Positions 51,811 through 62,655 of a stretch of DNA of 64,000 nucleotides are shown piece by piece. Position 1 is the stretch's first letter. The number at the start of each line of letters is the position of its first letter. The translations under genes and the position numbers were made by a program. The DNA comes from Chrysomallon squamiferum. Taxonomy: Eukaryota; Mollusca; Gastropoda; Neomphalida; Peltospiridae. Location of the stretch: NCBI GenBank assembly GCA_012295275.1, contig CM022675.1:762860-826859 (forward strand), in the 5' to 3' direction. The notes below the pieces were generated by a model. That model saw only the letters and a program-made list of their open reading frames with translations. It had not been told where the DNA came from and ran no database searches.

Positions 51811-52084
51811 ATAATCTTACAAGTAAAAATATCCCCCAAAAATATAATAGTTTTAGATTCAGAAGTGACTGAAATTATTTTTATATTTAAAATAACTGAA
51901 AAATAAATCTGCATATATGTATTTTAAGAATAAATGGTTCCTATGAATACAATTTAAGATATAGTTTTTTTTTTAAAAAGGAGTTACCTGAAATGGGAAA
52001 TATGATATAAACTATAAATATATATATATATAAACAGATTAATAAATAATTTCCAATAAGTAAACAAACAAGATAAAATAAAAT

Positions 52085-52120
<36 letters not shown>

Positions 52121-53160
52121 TTTAAAACTACAAGTTAAACATGTTTCTTAATAAACAGCATTAATTCCCTTTCTTATTTTATTTATTCAAATACCCCCAA
52201 CCCTCACCCACACACACATACACACATATATCAACCACACACAAATATTAACATCCGAACTCATCTTCTTAACCTTTTCCTCAATTAAATTCAAAAACCT
52301 CTTTTTACCAGAAAATACAATCAAACGTCTGCAATGACAAGGACTAATTTAAAACTGCCATGGAAATGAAAGACATGAAGAGGTTTCTAGAATGTTCAAG
52401 AAAGATTTTCCACAAGGGACTAGTAAATTTGCTGAGGTATTTCTGGTGATGTGACCAAACTGATACTTAAACGAGCGTGTGAATGTTTGACTGCAGCTCC
52501 ACACCACCTGCAACTGAGTACTCAGACTCGACAACAAAAACACAAAACTCAGCAAAAAGAAAAGAAAGAGAAATGATTCCAAGGTTTTAGAGGTAAGCAA
52601 GACAATAAAATGTAGAAGATGATGATTGAAAAACTGCGATATAAATAAAAATAATAATTATCTTATTATGTGTACAAAAAAACGTAAATGGTGAATACGC
52701 GACTGTTTTTAAATCTTTATTATCTGTGCAGATTAATAAATTAGTTTGAAACATTTGTGAAATAAATTTAATAAAAGTAGTAAAAGATGATTTGAAAAAT
52801 GGCAATGTTTGTAATTATTGTGTGTGAAAAAATAAAAATATGACAAAGTGATAAACTGTTGTTATCTTTATATCCAAATCAGAATAAATTAGTTTGAAAC
52901 ATTTGTAAAATAAATTTTATAAAAGCAGCTTAACAGATATGTTGAAATTAATTTATTGTTAAAAGTACATATAGTAAATAATGATTTGAATAATATTTAT
53001 GTGTGAAAGAAATATTGTAAATTAGGGGAAAAAAAGTTTTAATACAGATTTTATAGGCTAACTTTTATGCAGAATTATAAATATTGTGAAAGCTTAAATT
53101 ATTATCATCTTTCTTTTTAAAAATGAAAAATCTTGATATATTTGTAAAATAAATGTAATT
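51810..53160. other. AT-rich, nothing recognised
   Basis: AATAAATAAATAAATAA run 52080-52113; two diverged copies of a ~180-bp segment around 52735 and 52880 (AAATTAGTTTGAAACATTTG). Confidence 0.6.
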
Positions 53161-53222
53161 TTCGTTTGTTTAATGACACCCCAGTACAAAAAATTGGCTA
53201 GCGGGTGTCATTCAAAGTTAAA
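53160..53222 (+). mobile_element. Short molluscan-type dispersed repeat fragment
   Basis: TTTGTTTAATGACACCCCAG, then AAAAATTGGCTAGCGGGTGTC, with an internal inverted pair GACACCC...GGGTGTC. It resembles, from memory, the widespread mollusc repeat that begins TTTAACGACACC and ends GGCTATTGGGTGTC. Confidence 0.55.
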
Positions 53223-53459
53223 TAAAACAATTATTTACAAGTCAGTGTAAATATCTTACTTATATTATATATATATTGAACAGATATAAAGAAAGCCAGT
53301 AGTAGTGTTAATATTTGTACAATTAAAACAAGTAGATGATATATTTGTTGGAGTTTGTTTTAGGTCGAACATTTCTTGTATGAAATGCATAAAGCCATGT
53401 TTGGCAAATCTTAATCTTGTATGGAAAAAAATATATATTGAAAGTTTTCTTGCCTTGAC

Positions 53460-53660
53460 AATTATGAAACTCCCATATTAATAAAAATAAATAAATAAAA
53501 TAAATAAAATAAATAAATAAAGTAAGTAAGTAAGTAAGTGAGTGAGTGAGTGAGTGAGTGAGTGAGTAACTAAGTAAGTAAGGAAGGAAGGAAGTAAAGA
53601 AAGAAAGAAATAAACAAACAAATAAACAAATAAATAAAAATAAATATAAAAATATAAAAA
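53460..53660. repeat. Compound (AATA)n/(AGTA)n/(GAGT)n tract
   Basis: AATAAATAAAATAAAT, GTAAGTAAGTAAG, GAGTGAGTGAGTG and AAGGAAGGAAGG in sequence. Note about four GTAAGTAAG words on the plus strand only. Confidence 0.95.
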
Positions 53661-53769
53661 TCTTCATTCATAACAAAACTGGTAATATCATTTTTTTCCC
53701 CCCCCAACAACTGATGAGAACAAAATGAAGAATTAAATCTACCATAAAACATTTAAATTTTCTGCTTCT

Positions 53770-54110
53770 CATCTCTCTCAGGAGACTGTGGTTTCATCCA
53801 GGCTGTAGCTATGATGGCTAACAATTATAGTTTTGTGCAAATTGATGAATTATTTTAATAATTCACCGTCCTTTTCTATCCCAAGTGAGCAATATTTCGC
53901 AAACTTAATTTTCACAGAATTATGAACGAATTGCAAGAAAATATCCTTAACGACGGGCTGGCATGAAGAGCAAACCGAGACAAAATGTTTGTGTAAATAA
54001 TTAATCATCGCCTGATTGCAGTGTTGACAGCCCGCTCAGAGGTTGTGAAATTTCAGTGATTTTAAAGGAGATATAAATTAACATTTACTAATGGCTGCGA
54101 TAAAATGTTG
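53770..54110. promoter_or_regulatory. Repeat-free CpG-retaining island 2
   Basis: About 340 bp of complex sequence with about nine CpGs and clustered AT-rich transcription-factor-like cores (GCAAATTGATGAATTA, TTAATAATTCACCG, AATAATTAATCATCGCC). No long open frame. Flanked on the right by T-rich low-complexity sequence. Candidate cis-regulatory element, inferred from composition only. Confidence 0.4.
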
Positions 54111-54114
54111 TTTT

Positions 54115-54275
54115 TTTAATCTTTATTAGTGTTATTATTATTATTATTATTATTATTTATTTAATTCTTTATTTATTTATTTTATTTTATTTTATTTTAT
54201 TTTATTTTATTTTATTTTATTCTTTATTTATTTATTATTTTTAATTTTATTTAATTTAATTTTTTTATATTTTAT

Positions 54276-54314
<39 letters not shown>

Positions 54315-54598
54315 TATTTTTTATTTTTTTTTATTTTGAGTATCTGCATTCTTGTATGTACATCTCTGTAACATTATCATTATCTTATTTCTTTCTCCTG
54401 CTTTCTTTTTTCTGTCGTTTTAAATTCATTATCTTCTTCTCACTCTCTTTCTCACTATTACATTTCTTTTCTTTTTTTCTTTTCCCTTCTCCTGTCATTT
54501 CTCCCCTAACTTTTAATGTTGTTTTTCTATCTCTCTATCCTACATTTTCTCTTTTCTGTTTCTTCTTTTCATTTTCTTTCTCTCTTATTCTTTCTCTG

Positions 54599-54656
<58 letters not shown>

Positions 54657-54870
54657 TTTCATTTTCTGCCTCATGTTTCTTTTATTGGTCTGTTTTTCTC
54701 TTATTCTTTCTTTGCTTCTCTTTACTTTTCTCTCATCTCTCTCTCTCGGCAAATCAAACCACGGTTTTCTTCGTATCATTCTTTTCATCTTATGAACATT
54801 TTTTATTTATTCCCTGAACAGATAATGTTATTAAAATTTAAATATTAACATTTTAATTTAGAAATTTCAA
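54115..54870. repeat. T-rich and (CT)n low-complexity sequence
   Basis: TTTTATTTTATTTTA 54176-54221; T-run 54280-54309; pyrimidine-rich 54360-54600; CT run 54600-54652. Frames here are artefacts. Confidence 0.9.
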
Positions 54871-54879
54871 AAACTCTGC

Positions 54880-55045
54880 ATCAAACCACAGATCAGCAAG
54901 ATTAAAGCAAACTGACCAACTAATTTATTATTCATGAGGTCGGGCTCATTAATTATTAATTTAATTACTTATGTCAAATTCAGTATTCCTTTCTTTGCTG
55001 TCTTCTTACATTTCTAATTAAGCATGTCAAGATTAACTGATATAT
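54880..55045. promoter_or_regulatory. Repeat-free island 3
   Basis: About 165 bp with TTATTCATGAGGTCGGGCTC, ATTAATTATTAATTTAATTA and TCTAATTAAGCATGTCAAG, rich in homeodomain-type cores. Candidate regulatory element; weak evidence. Confidence 0.3.
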
Positions 55046-55234
55046 TGGTACTATATCATTGGTAGTGATCAGCTGTTTTTTTTTATTAATAAATAATTAG
55101 ATTTTTCTGATTTAATTTCGAAACAGAACAAACAAGAAAAGAAAGTAATTACTTTCCCCCAAGTCATGAAAAATTGATATTGTGAGTGCAGAAAAGTCTT
55201 TTGTTCAATGTTAAAGATTCTTGTAAATCAAAGC

Positions 55235-55510
55235 AGTGAGAGTGAGGGGAAAGAGAGAGAGAGAGGGAGGGATAGAGAGGGGGAAAGAGAGTAAGGGGGA
55301 GAGTGATGGAGGAAGGAGAGTGATGGAAGAGAGACACATACACACACACATGCATACACTGACTCTTCAGATGTGAGAGAGATAGGCAGGGAGTCAGTTG
55401 GAAAAGAAAGAGTTTATAAAGAAAAGGAGGAGAGAAAAAGACAAACCATGAGACACAAAAAGAAAAAAAAAAGAGAGAGAGAGATAAAAAGACAATTGAA
55501 TAAGAAAAAA
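55235..55510. repeat. Purine-rich GA tract
   Basis: GAGAGAGAGGGAGGGATAG-type sequence, with a short CACACA run at 55327-55341. Confidence 0.85.
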
Positions 55511-55589
55511 TAAACAGAAAAGTAAGCACAGGGTTAAAAACTGTTTTGTCTGCAGTTTTTTAAAGTTAACTCAATCAGTACATCTGCAC

Positions 55590-55800
55590 CTGTTTACCAT
55601 GTACACGCGGCAGCAGATATTAAATTCAGGCACATTTGCTGTTATCTTGACATTAGCCAGACACATGCTGCATTGTACCTGGTGTGTTTATCCCATTAAA
55701 TCTTCATTCACTAAATGTTGTGGGGTTCTTACAGATCTGCTTTCATTAGATTATCGGTTTTCTTTGATAACAGGCTTACGTTTCCTCATGTGAAACTGCT
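55590..55800. other. Complex unique island 4
   Basis: About 210 bp of balanced sequence with the plus frame 55599-55793 (64 codons, MYTRQQILNSGTFAVILTLA). It has no recognised motif, so its role is unknown. Confidence 0.3.
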
Positions 55801-57535
55801 GAATCCAGCTTCAAAACAATCCTTGGTAAAGATAATTTAATTTAAAAACCACACTGCACTCGAGGTTCATGTTTGTAATTTGTGTGTGTGCATGTGTGTG
55901 TTTACACATGAATACATTTATGTGTGATATACATACATATACATACACATATATATAAAAGAGTGAATATAAAATTGAAGATTGGATTTGAGCCTAAGTT
56001 TTACATGTTATATTCTAATCTTTTTAAAGAAAAATGTAAAGAAAAAAAAAAAAAAAATTCACCTCCAAAATAAGTAAATAAGATGTTTATTTATGTAAAG
56101 TCTACATTTTTTTTAAATTTTATTTATTTATTTTTTTACAAGTTTTTACAAGTTTTTAACACTGGAAACTGTGTCTGCATTCAAATATGTTTTCTTATAG
56201 ATTAAAAACAAATGATATTTTCTCCCCTCCCTCTCTCTTTCTTTCTCTCTCACATGCACTTATCCACACCTATCAGCTGTAAAACATATTAACTATAGAA
56301 TTAATCAATGACACACACACACACACACACATATTTGTGTGTATGAAATATTTCTCTCTATATTTCATTCTTCTGTTCTCTATAAATAAACATCACCTAA
56401 AATTTGTATTATTTTAAAGCACATACTATGAAGTTCCTTATAGTGACTCCTCATTGACTAACTATATGGTCAGTCTTTATAGAGTTTTTGTCTGTACCAT
56501 AAAAACAATTTCAGCTAAAACATATGAACATAAAAACATAGGACTAGTTGAATATCTACAATTTGTTAGTTACATATATATAGGGAACATTTCAAACTTG
56601 CATTAATCATTGTCAATAAAAAAAATAATCAAAAACATGAAGAAGAAGAAAAAAGAAAAAAAAAGAAAAAAAAAGAAAAAAAGAGAAATAAATGATACCA
56701 TTTAAATGAAAAGCTACAGAAACAAAAATTTTGAAAAGACTGAATTCAGATAAATGGAGGATATATATATTTTTTTTTTAAATACACTATAATAATACAC
56801 AGTTCATACTCACAACATTAAAAACATTTTAGTCAAATTAAATGCTGCAGTAAGATGTTATTTTTCATAAAATTTCATCATCACAATTGAACTGTTTTAA
56901 TATTTACTTTTATAAAATTTTGATGAAATATACCAAATTTATTTAAACTGTTGAAGCAAACATTTTATTTTTAAAAAATATTAAAATTTTTTAATCAATT
57001 CAGTTAATATCTTTTCTAAACAAACAATCCAAAATAAAATAAAAAACTTTTTTTTAAATAATAAGATAGAAAATATAATGATAATAATTATATTCTTAAT
57101 CTACATCAGATTTAAAGTATTATAACTTTGAGATTACAAACAAACTTAAGTATGATGAAAAACACTTTACACTTTACAAACAAAATATGGAAGAATATAA
57201 TTCCGTTAAGGCAAAATCATTCTCAATAGCACTAAAAAATAATGTTAGTCCTGATTTGTGAAGAAATATAAACAGAATTAATAAAATTATATAATTTCAC
57301 CTTAAACTTAGCATCTCTTTTGCATGCTGGGTCAGTGTAAATATTTTATTAAAGGAATTATTATTTTTTTTACCTCCATTTATCATGATGTAGTTGATAT
57401 TACTGCATGACATACAATGACACATAATGAATTCAATTCTACAAGGACTCCAAAATAACAGGGTATTACTATACAATACTACTAAATTTAAAAAATGTAT
57501 TTACCTGAACAAATAAGATAATGCAGTGACAGTTA
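55800..57535. other. AT-rich 5' part of intron 3 next to exon 3
   Basis: GT words 55878-55902, A-run 56041-56057, CA run 56310-56330, AAAAAGAAAAAAAAG 56640-56690. Otherwise AT-rich, no gene. Confidence 0.6.
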
Positions 57536-57540
57536 CTTAC

Positions 57541-57667
57541 CTACAGCTGTTGGGTCATAGATGACATGGAATTTCCTCTGCAGAACTTGTTTTGCTGTTT
57601 CTAGTTTTGCTATTTTTTTATTTGGACCTTGCCCAACAAATTCCTCCCCATCAACCTCAACTGATAT
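57541..57667 (-). CDS. ADARB1: ADAR2, coding exon 3 (second half of the extra dsRBD)
   Basis: Encodes residues 100-141, beginning ISVEVDGEEFVGQGPNKKIA. This is strands 2-3 and helix 2 of a dsRNA-binding domain, including the NKKIAK RNA-contact motif (115-120), followed by about 10 linker residues. The acceptor is CTGTTTCAG/ATATC and the donor is GTAG/GTAAGT, phase 1, matching the phase-1 exon 4 acceptor. The exon is 127 nt, so skipping it alone would shift the frame. Exons 2+3 together are 378 nt (or 375 with the alternative AG) and can be skipped in frame. An additional N-terminal dsRBD included by alternative splicing is known from squid ADAR2, and this exon pair fits that design. The acceptor is copied in a 56-bp tandem array just upstream. 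Confidence 0.9.
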
Positions 57668-58432
57668 CTGAAACAGATAGATTAAAACAAATATTTCATA
57701 TACAGATGATTTAACAATGATATCTGAAACAGATAGATTAAAACAAATATTTCATATATAGATGATTTAACAATGATATCTGAAACAGATAGATTAAAAC
57801 AAATATTTCATATACAGATGATTTGACAATGATATCTGAAACAGACAGATTAAAACAAATATTTCATATATAGATGATTTGACAATGATATCTGAAACAG
57901 ATAGATTAAAACAAATATTTCATATATAGATGATTTAACAATGATATCTGAAACAGATAGATTAAAACAAATATTTCATATATCTGAAACAGATAGATTA
58001 AAACAAATATTTCATATATAGATGATTAAACAATGATATCTGAAACAGATTAAAACAAATATTTCATATACAGATGATTTAACAATGATATCTGAAACAG
58101 ATTAAAACAAATATTTCATATATAGATGATTTAACAATGATATCTGAAACAGACAGATTAAAACAAATATTTCATATATAGATGATTTAACAATGATATC
58201 TGAAACAGACAGATTAAAACAAATATTTCATATATAGATGATTTGACAATGATATCTGAAACAGACAGATTAAAACAAATATTTCATATACAGATGATTT
58301 AACAATGATATCTGAAACAGACAGATTAAAACAAATATTTCATATACAGATGATTTGACAATGATATCTGAAACAGACAGATTAAAACAAATATTTCATA
58401 TACAGATGATTTAACAATGATATCTGAAACAA
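57663..58432 (-). repeat. 56-bp tandem array carrying the exon 3 acceptor
   Basis: About 14 units of roughly 56 bp (GATATCTGAAACAGATAG... on the plus strand). The leftmost unit begins inside exon 3 at its acceptor. On the transcribed strand each unit reads ...TCTATCTGTTTCAG/ATATC, so each carries a full copy of the exon 3 3' splice site; the last (58419) is partial. Some units are shortened (near 57979, 58035 and 58088). Using an upstream copy would add sequence with an in-frame TAA. Confidence 0.95.
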
Positions 58433-59103
58433 TGTGTTATAGAGAGATAATTTTACACTAATATCTGTTATATACATAGATAATTTAACACTAATATATA
58501 AATATAAACATAAAGAATTTAACACTAATATATAAATATGTTATATATATAAAAATAATTTCTAAATATATAATATAATGTTATTTTTCTCTTTGCCATG
58601 AAGATGATCAATGACTGAATGTTTCAGACCAGAGTTAGTCACACAAACTTGAAACATTTTTTTAATAATGTAAAAATTATAATTTATCACAAATGTTTTC
58701 TACTTTTCAAGAATATGAACATGCTTTAGACTTCAGGACAGACAAAAACAAACCTAGAAACATTTTTTTAAATAATGTAAACATTATAATTTATCACTAA
58801 TGTTTTCTAATTGAAAAGAATATGAACATGCTTCAGATTTCTGGACAAACAAACACAAAACAGATTTTTAATCACATAAAAATTACAATTTATCTCAAAT
58901 GTTTTCTCCTTGGCAGGAATACAATTATGATGAATATGTTTTATACTTTTGGACACATGAACACAAACATGAAACATATTTTTAATAATGTAAAGATTAT
59001 CTCAAAATATTTTATTCATTACTATGAATTTGATTATGAATATTCAAACTTACAGTATCACAAACTGAAGAATATTTTTAACAACGTAAATATCTTGATT
59101 TAC
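57668..59103 (-). other. ADARB1: ADAR2 intron 2
   Basis: Short intron of 1.44 kb that splits the extra dsRBD in phase 0. It is made almost entirely of two tandem arrays, one grown from the exon 3 acceptor (57668-58432) and one from the exon 2 donor (about 58580-59040), with a short AT-rich bridge between them. Confidence 0.85.
58580..59040 (-). repeat. Degenerate ~110-bp repeats derived from the exon 2 donor region
   Basis: Four to five units. Each has AATTTATC(T/A)CAAATGTTTTCT followed by GAATATGAACATG or similar, then AAACATTTTTTTAATAATGTAAA. The motif aligns with the exon 2 junction (GATTTACCTCAAACACTTTTTC). In the copies the transcribed-strand donor GT is changed to AT, so they look inactive. 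Confidence 0.6.
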
Positions 59104-59354
59104 CTCAAACACTTTTTCTTTGCCTTGTCCTTTTTCGGCTTTGAGTTCATACTTCAAACCAGATCGCAGTTCATTCAGATGCATTGCAGGATGCTTTGAG
59201 CTGTAAGTATACACTGTGCTGTCACTGCCATGATTCAAAGAATCATTATTTTCATCAGCAGTTTCATCTGACATAGTTGTCTCCCCTGAAGAGTTCTCCT
59301 TTCTGCCTGAGTCTAACACGCTTTCCAAATCGGCAGGGGTTTGCCAATAGCCTG
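59104..59354 (-). CDS. ADARB1: ADAR2, coding exon 2 (linker and first half of the extra dsRBD)
   Basis: Encodes residues 16-99. There is an acidic, Ser-rich linker (about 16-68), then the first half of a dsRNA-binding domain from about residue 69: HPAMHLNELRSGLKYEL, the helix 1/strand 1 signature seen again in exon 4 ([17 protein letters not shown]). The acceptor is a tandem CAGCAG (NAGNAG), so the exon may start at 59354 or 59351, which would include or drop one alanine. The donor is GAG/GTAAAT, phase 0, splitting the dsRBD between strands 1 and 2. Joined to exon 3 it reads KVFE-ISVEVDGEEF, a continuous domain. Base composition is AT-rich, unlike exons 4 and 5. Decayed copies of the exon's 3' end lie in the adjoining intron (58580-59040). 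Confidence 0.88.
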
Positions 59355-60239
59355 CTGAAGAATAAAGAAAGCTTAATTAACATGTTTTATTATTGTTGTT
59401 GTTGATGTTGATGATATTATTTGTGTGTATGTTGTAAACACAAGCATAAAAGCAGCTATAGTTAGTTACCTGTTCAAACAAAAAAAAAATTATTATCCAG
59501 CCACATAAATTTTTAAAAAAAAAAAACAAAATTTAAAAGAAAAAAGATAAAAACCCATCTTACCCCAGTTTCAGATTTGTTAAAGTTGATCAAATGTACA
59601 CAAAATAATGATAAAATAAAATATAAATAAACTCAAAAATGATGACTATATAAGAGGGAGTTGGGTGGGGTTTTTAGGGTAGTCACAGATTTTTTTGATT
59701 TTTTTTTTTTTTTGCTCTCATCAACCATGAACATTATAATACAGAAAAATAAAATAGTAAAAAGATAACAAAAAAACCCCATCAAACTTACTAATGACAG
59801 GTGTGGTCATAATAATAAATAGCATCCAATTTATAATAATTCTAAAATTCACCTTCACTTTAATAATAAAATCAGAGAAAGTTATATATTTTAAAACCAG
59901 ACATTTTTACATTTGTGGAACTGAAACACTACAACATTTTTCTATAATAATAATAATATGGGGATATGAGTCAAAATTAAATTTGATAAAACATAACTGA
60001 TTCATCAACAAAATCTGGTTATCAAAGTTTAACAGTCATGAAACTCTTAATGCTTCATCTAACCAACTGGCTTACAAACAAAAATATTAATTAAGATAAT
60101 TAATAAATAAATAATTACCATTTTCTTAACCCACAGCAATTATATGTGAAGACAATTAACTAACAAGTAATCTTATGTACATGAAGTCAGTTGCAGGTAA
60201 AGATATTTGACAATTCATTAATTGAAAAGACAAAAATAA

Positions 60240-60326
60240 GCAAACACTGCTGATGATAACAATTATAATGATACTGATGATATTGATTATGATAATAATG
60301 ATAATGTCAAAAACAATCATCCTCAC

Positions 60327-60364
<38 letters not shown>

Positions 60365-60460
60365 CAATAATAATAATAATAGTAAATATAATAGTAAAAA
60401 TAATAATAATAATAATAATAATAATTAAAAACTATTATTATTATTATTATTTAATAATAT
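60240..60460. repeat. (AAT)n tract with inverted (ATT)n partner
   Basis: ATAATAATAATAA-type sequence 60328-60426 is followed, after AAAAACT, by TATTATTATTATTATT (60434-60452). The two arms are complementary and could form a hairpin in DNA or transcript. Confidence 0.9.
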
Positions 60461-62369
60461 ATAAATTCCAGTAGCACTTCCAGCTGACTCAGATACACTG
60501 ACAAACAGAATTTATAATATTTATTTTTTTATTTGTCAGTATTTCACAAATCAGACTGTTTGAGCATACAAAATGGAATTTTAATTTAATTTTTTTTTTT
60601 TTACAAAGTGACTGTTAGAAGGGCAGACTGCATGTTCTTCACTGTGGCTATCTCTTCTCAGTCACAAGACAGACACCAGACAGACAGGTGGACTTCTTTG
60701 GCTGACAAAAATAGCAAATGGAACTCACAATCTGCTTGAGAGAATAAAAAAAAAAAATACCACTCTGGATTTTCTTACCACAACATGTTGCCAAAGTTCC
60801 CGCCAACCAACTATGGTGCCAAAGATTTAAATATTTCAATGAACCTGAGGACCTTTTGGGAAAAAAAGGAATTATCTGTAAGTGTTTTGTACGATTTAAA
60901 TACAAACAGCAAAACATCAGAAGCTTTCCCCAAGTATGATTTTAATGATATATTGAAGTCAAATTTCAGCAAACATTAAATAAACACTTAAAATATACCC
61001 ATAATGGTATGAACATAAAGACTTTTTTTTTTCTTGCAAGTGATTACTTTATTATTTGTAAAGGTTCAGAAATAAACCAATCACTTGGACCATATGTTCA
61101 TACCAAGACAAGTATGTTTTAATTATAATTTAATGTTTATTGTCATCAAAGTGAAAAAAATCAAATTTAAACTATGGTAAAGTCTAAAATAATTCCAATG
61201 AAAAGGCTAAAATAATTCTGCATACCTCTGTAGTTTATAAAATCCAATCTATTTTAATAATTGACAAACTTTATTATTAGAAAAGAAATGGTGTCCACAT
61301 ATATAAAAATTTCTTCTCAGTATGAAATCAAGAGATATATTTAGGTTATTTGGTTGCACTATTGTTAGTACACATTTAATAAAAAAATATTAAAAAAATA
61401 TTTAAAAAAAGGGAAAAGTCTACAAGAAGAAGTTAATGATCAAAAAGCAAACATACTTGTTATTCATAAACATAATTTAAAGAATTTACACTTTATTGTT
61501 ATGTGTAACACCAATACAAATCATTAACAAATTCAAAAAACAAATACACCAATTAATCATAATCATAATTCTAGAAATTTACAGTTATATCACTACATAT
61601 AACCACAAAATATTACTATCTTGAAACAAACAATGACACTATTACAAAGCTCTCCAACAGATCAGAAGTATAAGGGTTTGATATATACATGTCCATGCTC
61701 CTCAGTTTCTTTATAAAAAATAAATAAATTTTAAATTATATTATATTGACCATAACAAAGCAATAATCATGATAAGAGTGAAAATGTTAAAAGGAATAGT
61801 AATTTAGTCACAGATTTTTATTTATTTATATATTTATTTTATTTTATTTTATTTATTAATAGAAATTTTTGACATATGACAAGAATAACATTAGTATTAA
61901 AAATTGTTATTATCACATGAAAATTGCAATATATATATATATACTAATTATTTATTATCAACAACAAAAAAGACATGATGATTGATATAATTTCATATAA
62001 TCTATGATGCCAAGTGGTATTATACACTTAAAAATAAAATAAAATAAAAATCTTTAAACATTTTCATAAAGCACAGTCAAGCAAGCAGACGTGTATTTAT
62101 AAATTCTACAATTGTTAAATATTTAATCTTAATTTTCTGTTATTGTTATTGTTTTTAAGAGTGCAATTGTAAATTAAATTTGAACATTTTAATTGAATTT
62201 ACAGGTTGTAACAGACTTTTTACTAAGTAACATTTGTATATTTTCAGTTTAACCTGACATAGTCATGGATGATTAAACTTGTAACAACAATTATTGTATT
62301 ACAGTTTTACGTCTGCCATGCTAAAAAAAAATTAAAAATTAAAAGTTAATAATAATACTAAATAAAAGC

Positions 62370-62609
62370 ATGGTATTTCGGACTGATTTATAGTCCTTAC
62401 AGAAATTCGATTTTTAAACTATGGTAAACACCGAACCGGCTGCAGAGAAGCATTGTAAACACAAGTCAGGTTGAAAACAGAAACCAGAAACTGAGAACGC
62501 GGTTTTATCTTGTCATTTCTCGTCCACATCGGTTTCTGATCATTAGCCGATTAGGGCTGACGAGTTCGTCAATAAACTTATATTTTTCAACTACCGACAT
62601 TTTTGATAC
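62370..62609. promoter_or_regulatory. CpG-retaining start of ADAR2 intron 1
   Basis: Directly inside the first intron, the sequence keeps many CpGs (CACCGAACCGGCTGC, GAACGCGGTTT, CTCGTCCACATCGG, GACGAGTTCGTC) and lacks simple repeats, in sharp contrast to the rest of the introns. This is typical of an unmethylated 5' regulatory zone or downstream promoter element. No specific factor site can be assigned. Confidence 0.4.
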
Positions 62610-62655
62610 CTTCTTCGATGGCTGGTGCAGGATTAATAACTTCCGATTCTTCCAT
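62610..62655 (-). CDS. ADARB1: ADAR2, coding exon 1 (start Met)
   Basis: First coding exon of the A-to-I RNA editing enzyme ADAR2, encoding 15 residues (MEESEVINPAPAIEE) plus one base. The ATG has A at -3 and G at +4. It is the first ATG after an in-frame TAG about 26 codons upstream, which fixes the start. The exon ends in ...GAAG followed by GTATC, a phase-1 donor. That phase fits the exon 2 acceptor (joined codon GCA or GGC). It also fits the exon 4 acceptor (joined codon GAC), so two in-frame splice choices exist. The short acidic leader has no recognisable domain. The assignment to ADAR2 rests on its phase and position relative to exons 2-5, not on similarity of these residues. A non-coding first exon further right cannot be excluded. 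Confidence 0.72.

Larger units (their letters stand above)
59355..62609 (-). other. ADARB1: ADAR2 intron 1
   Basis: Intron of 3.26 kb between the start exon and the linker/dsRBD exon. It holds an AAT-type tract with an inverted partner (60240-60460), T-runs at 59699-59712 and 60590-60602, the CpG-retaining stretch next to exon 1, and otherwise AT-rich sequence. A complex, non-repetitive patch at 60610-60960 contains open frames on both strands (89 codons minus, 64 codons plus) with no recognisable product. I see no further exon with convincing splice sites. Confidence 0.8.

Noticed and set aside
53521-53560. Run of GTAAGTAAG words as multiplied splice donors
   Set aside because: They are on the plus strand, opposite to ADAR2 transcription, inside a plain tetranucleotide tract; no exon is attached.
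54356-54817. 153-codon plus frame rich in Ser/Leu/Phe
   Set aside because: Pyrimidine-rich low-complexity sequence including a (CT)n run.
60648-60979. Overlapping open frames (89 codons minus, 64 codons plus) in intron 1
   Set aside because: Complex sequence but no recognisable domain, no matching splice phases, and they oppose each other; left as unknown sequence.
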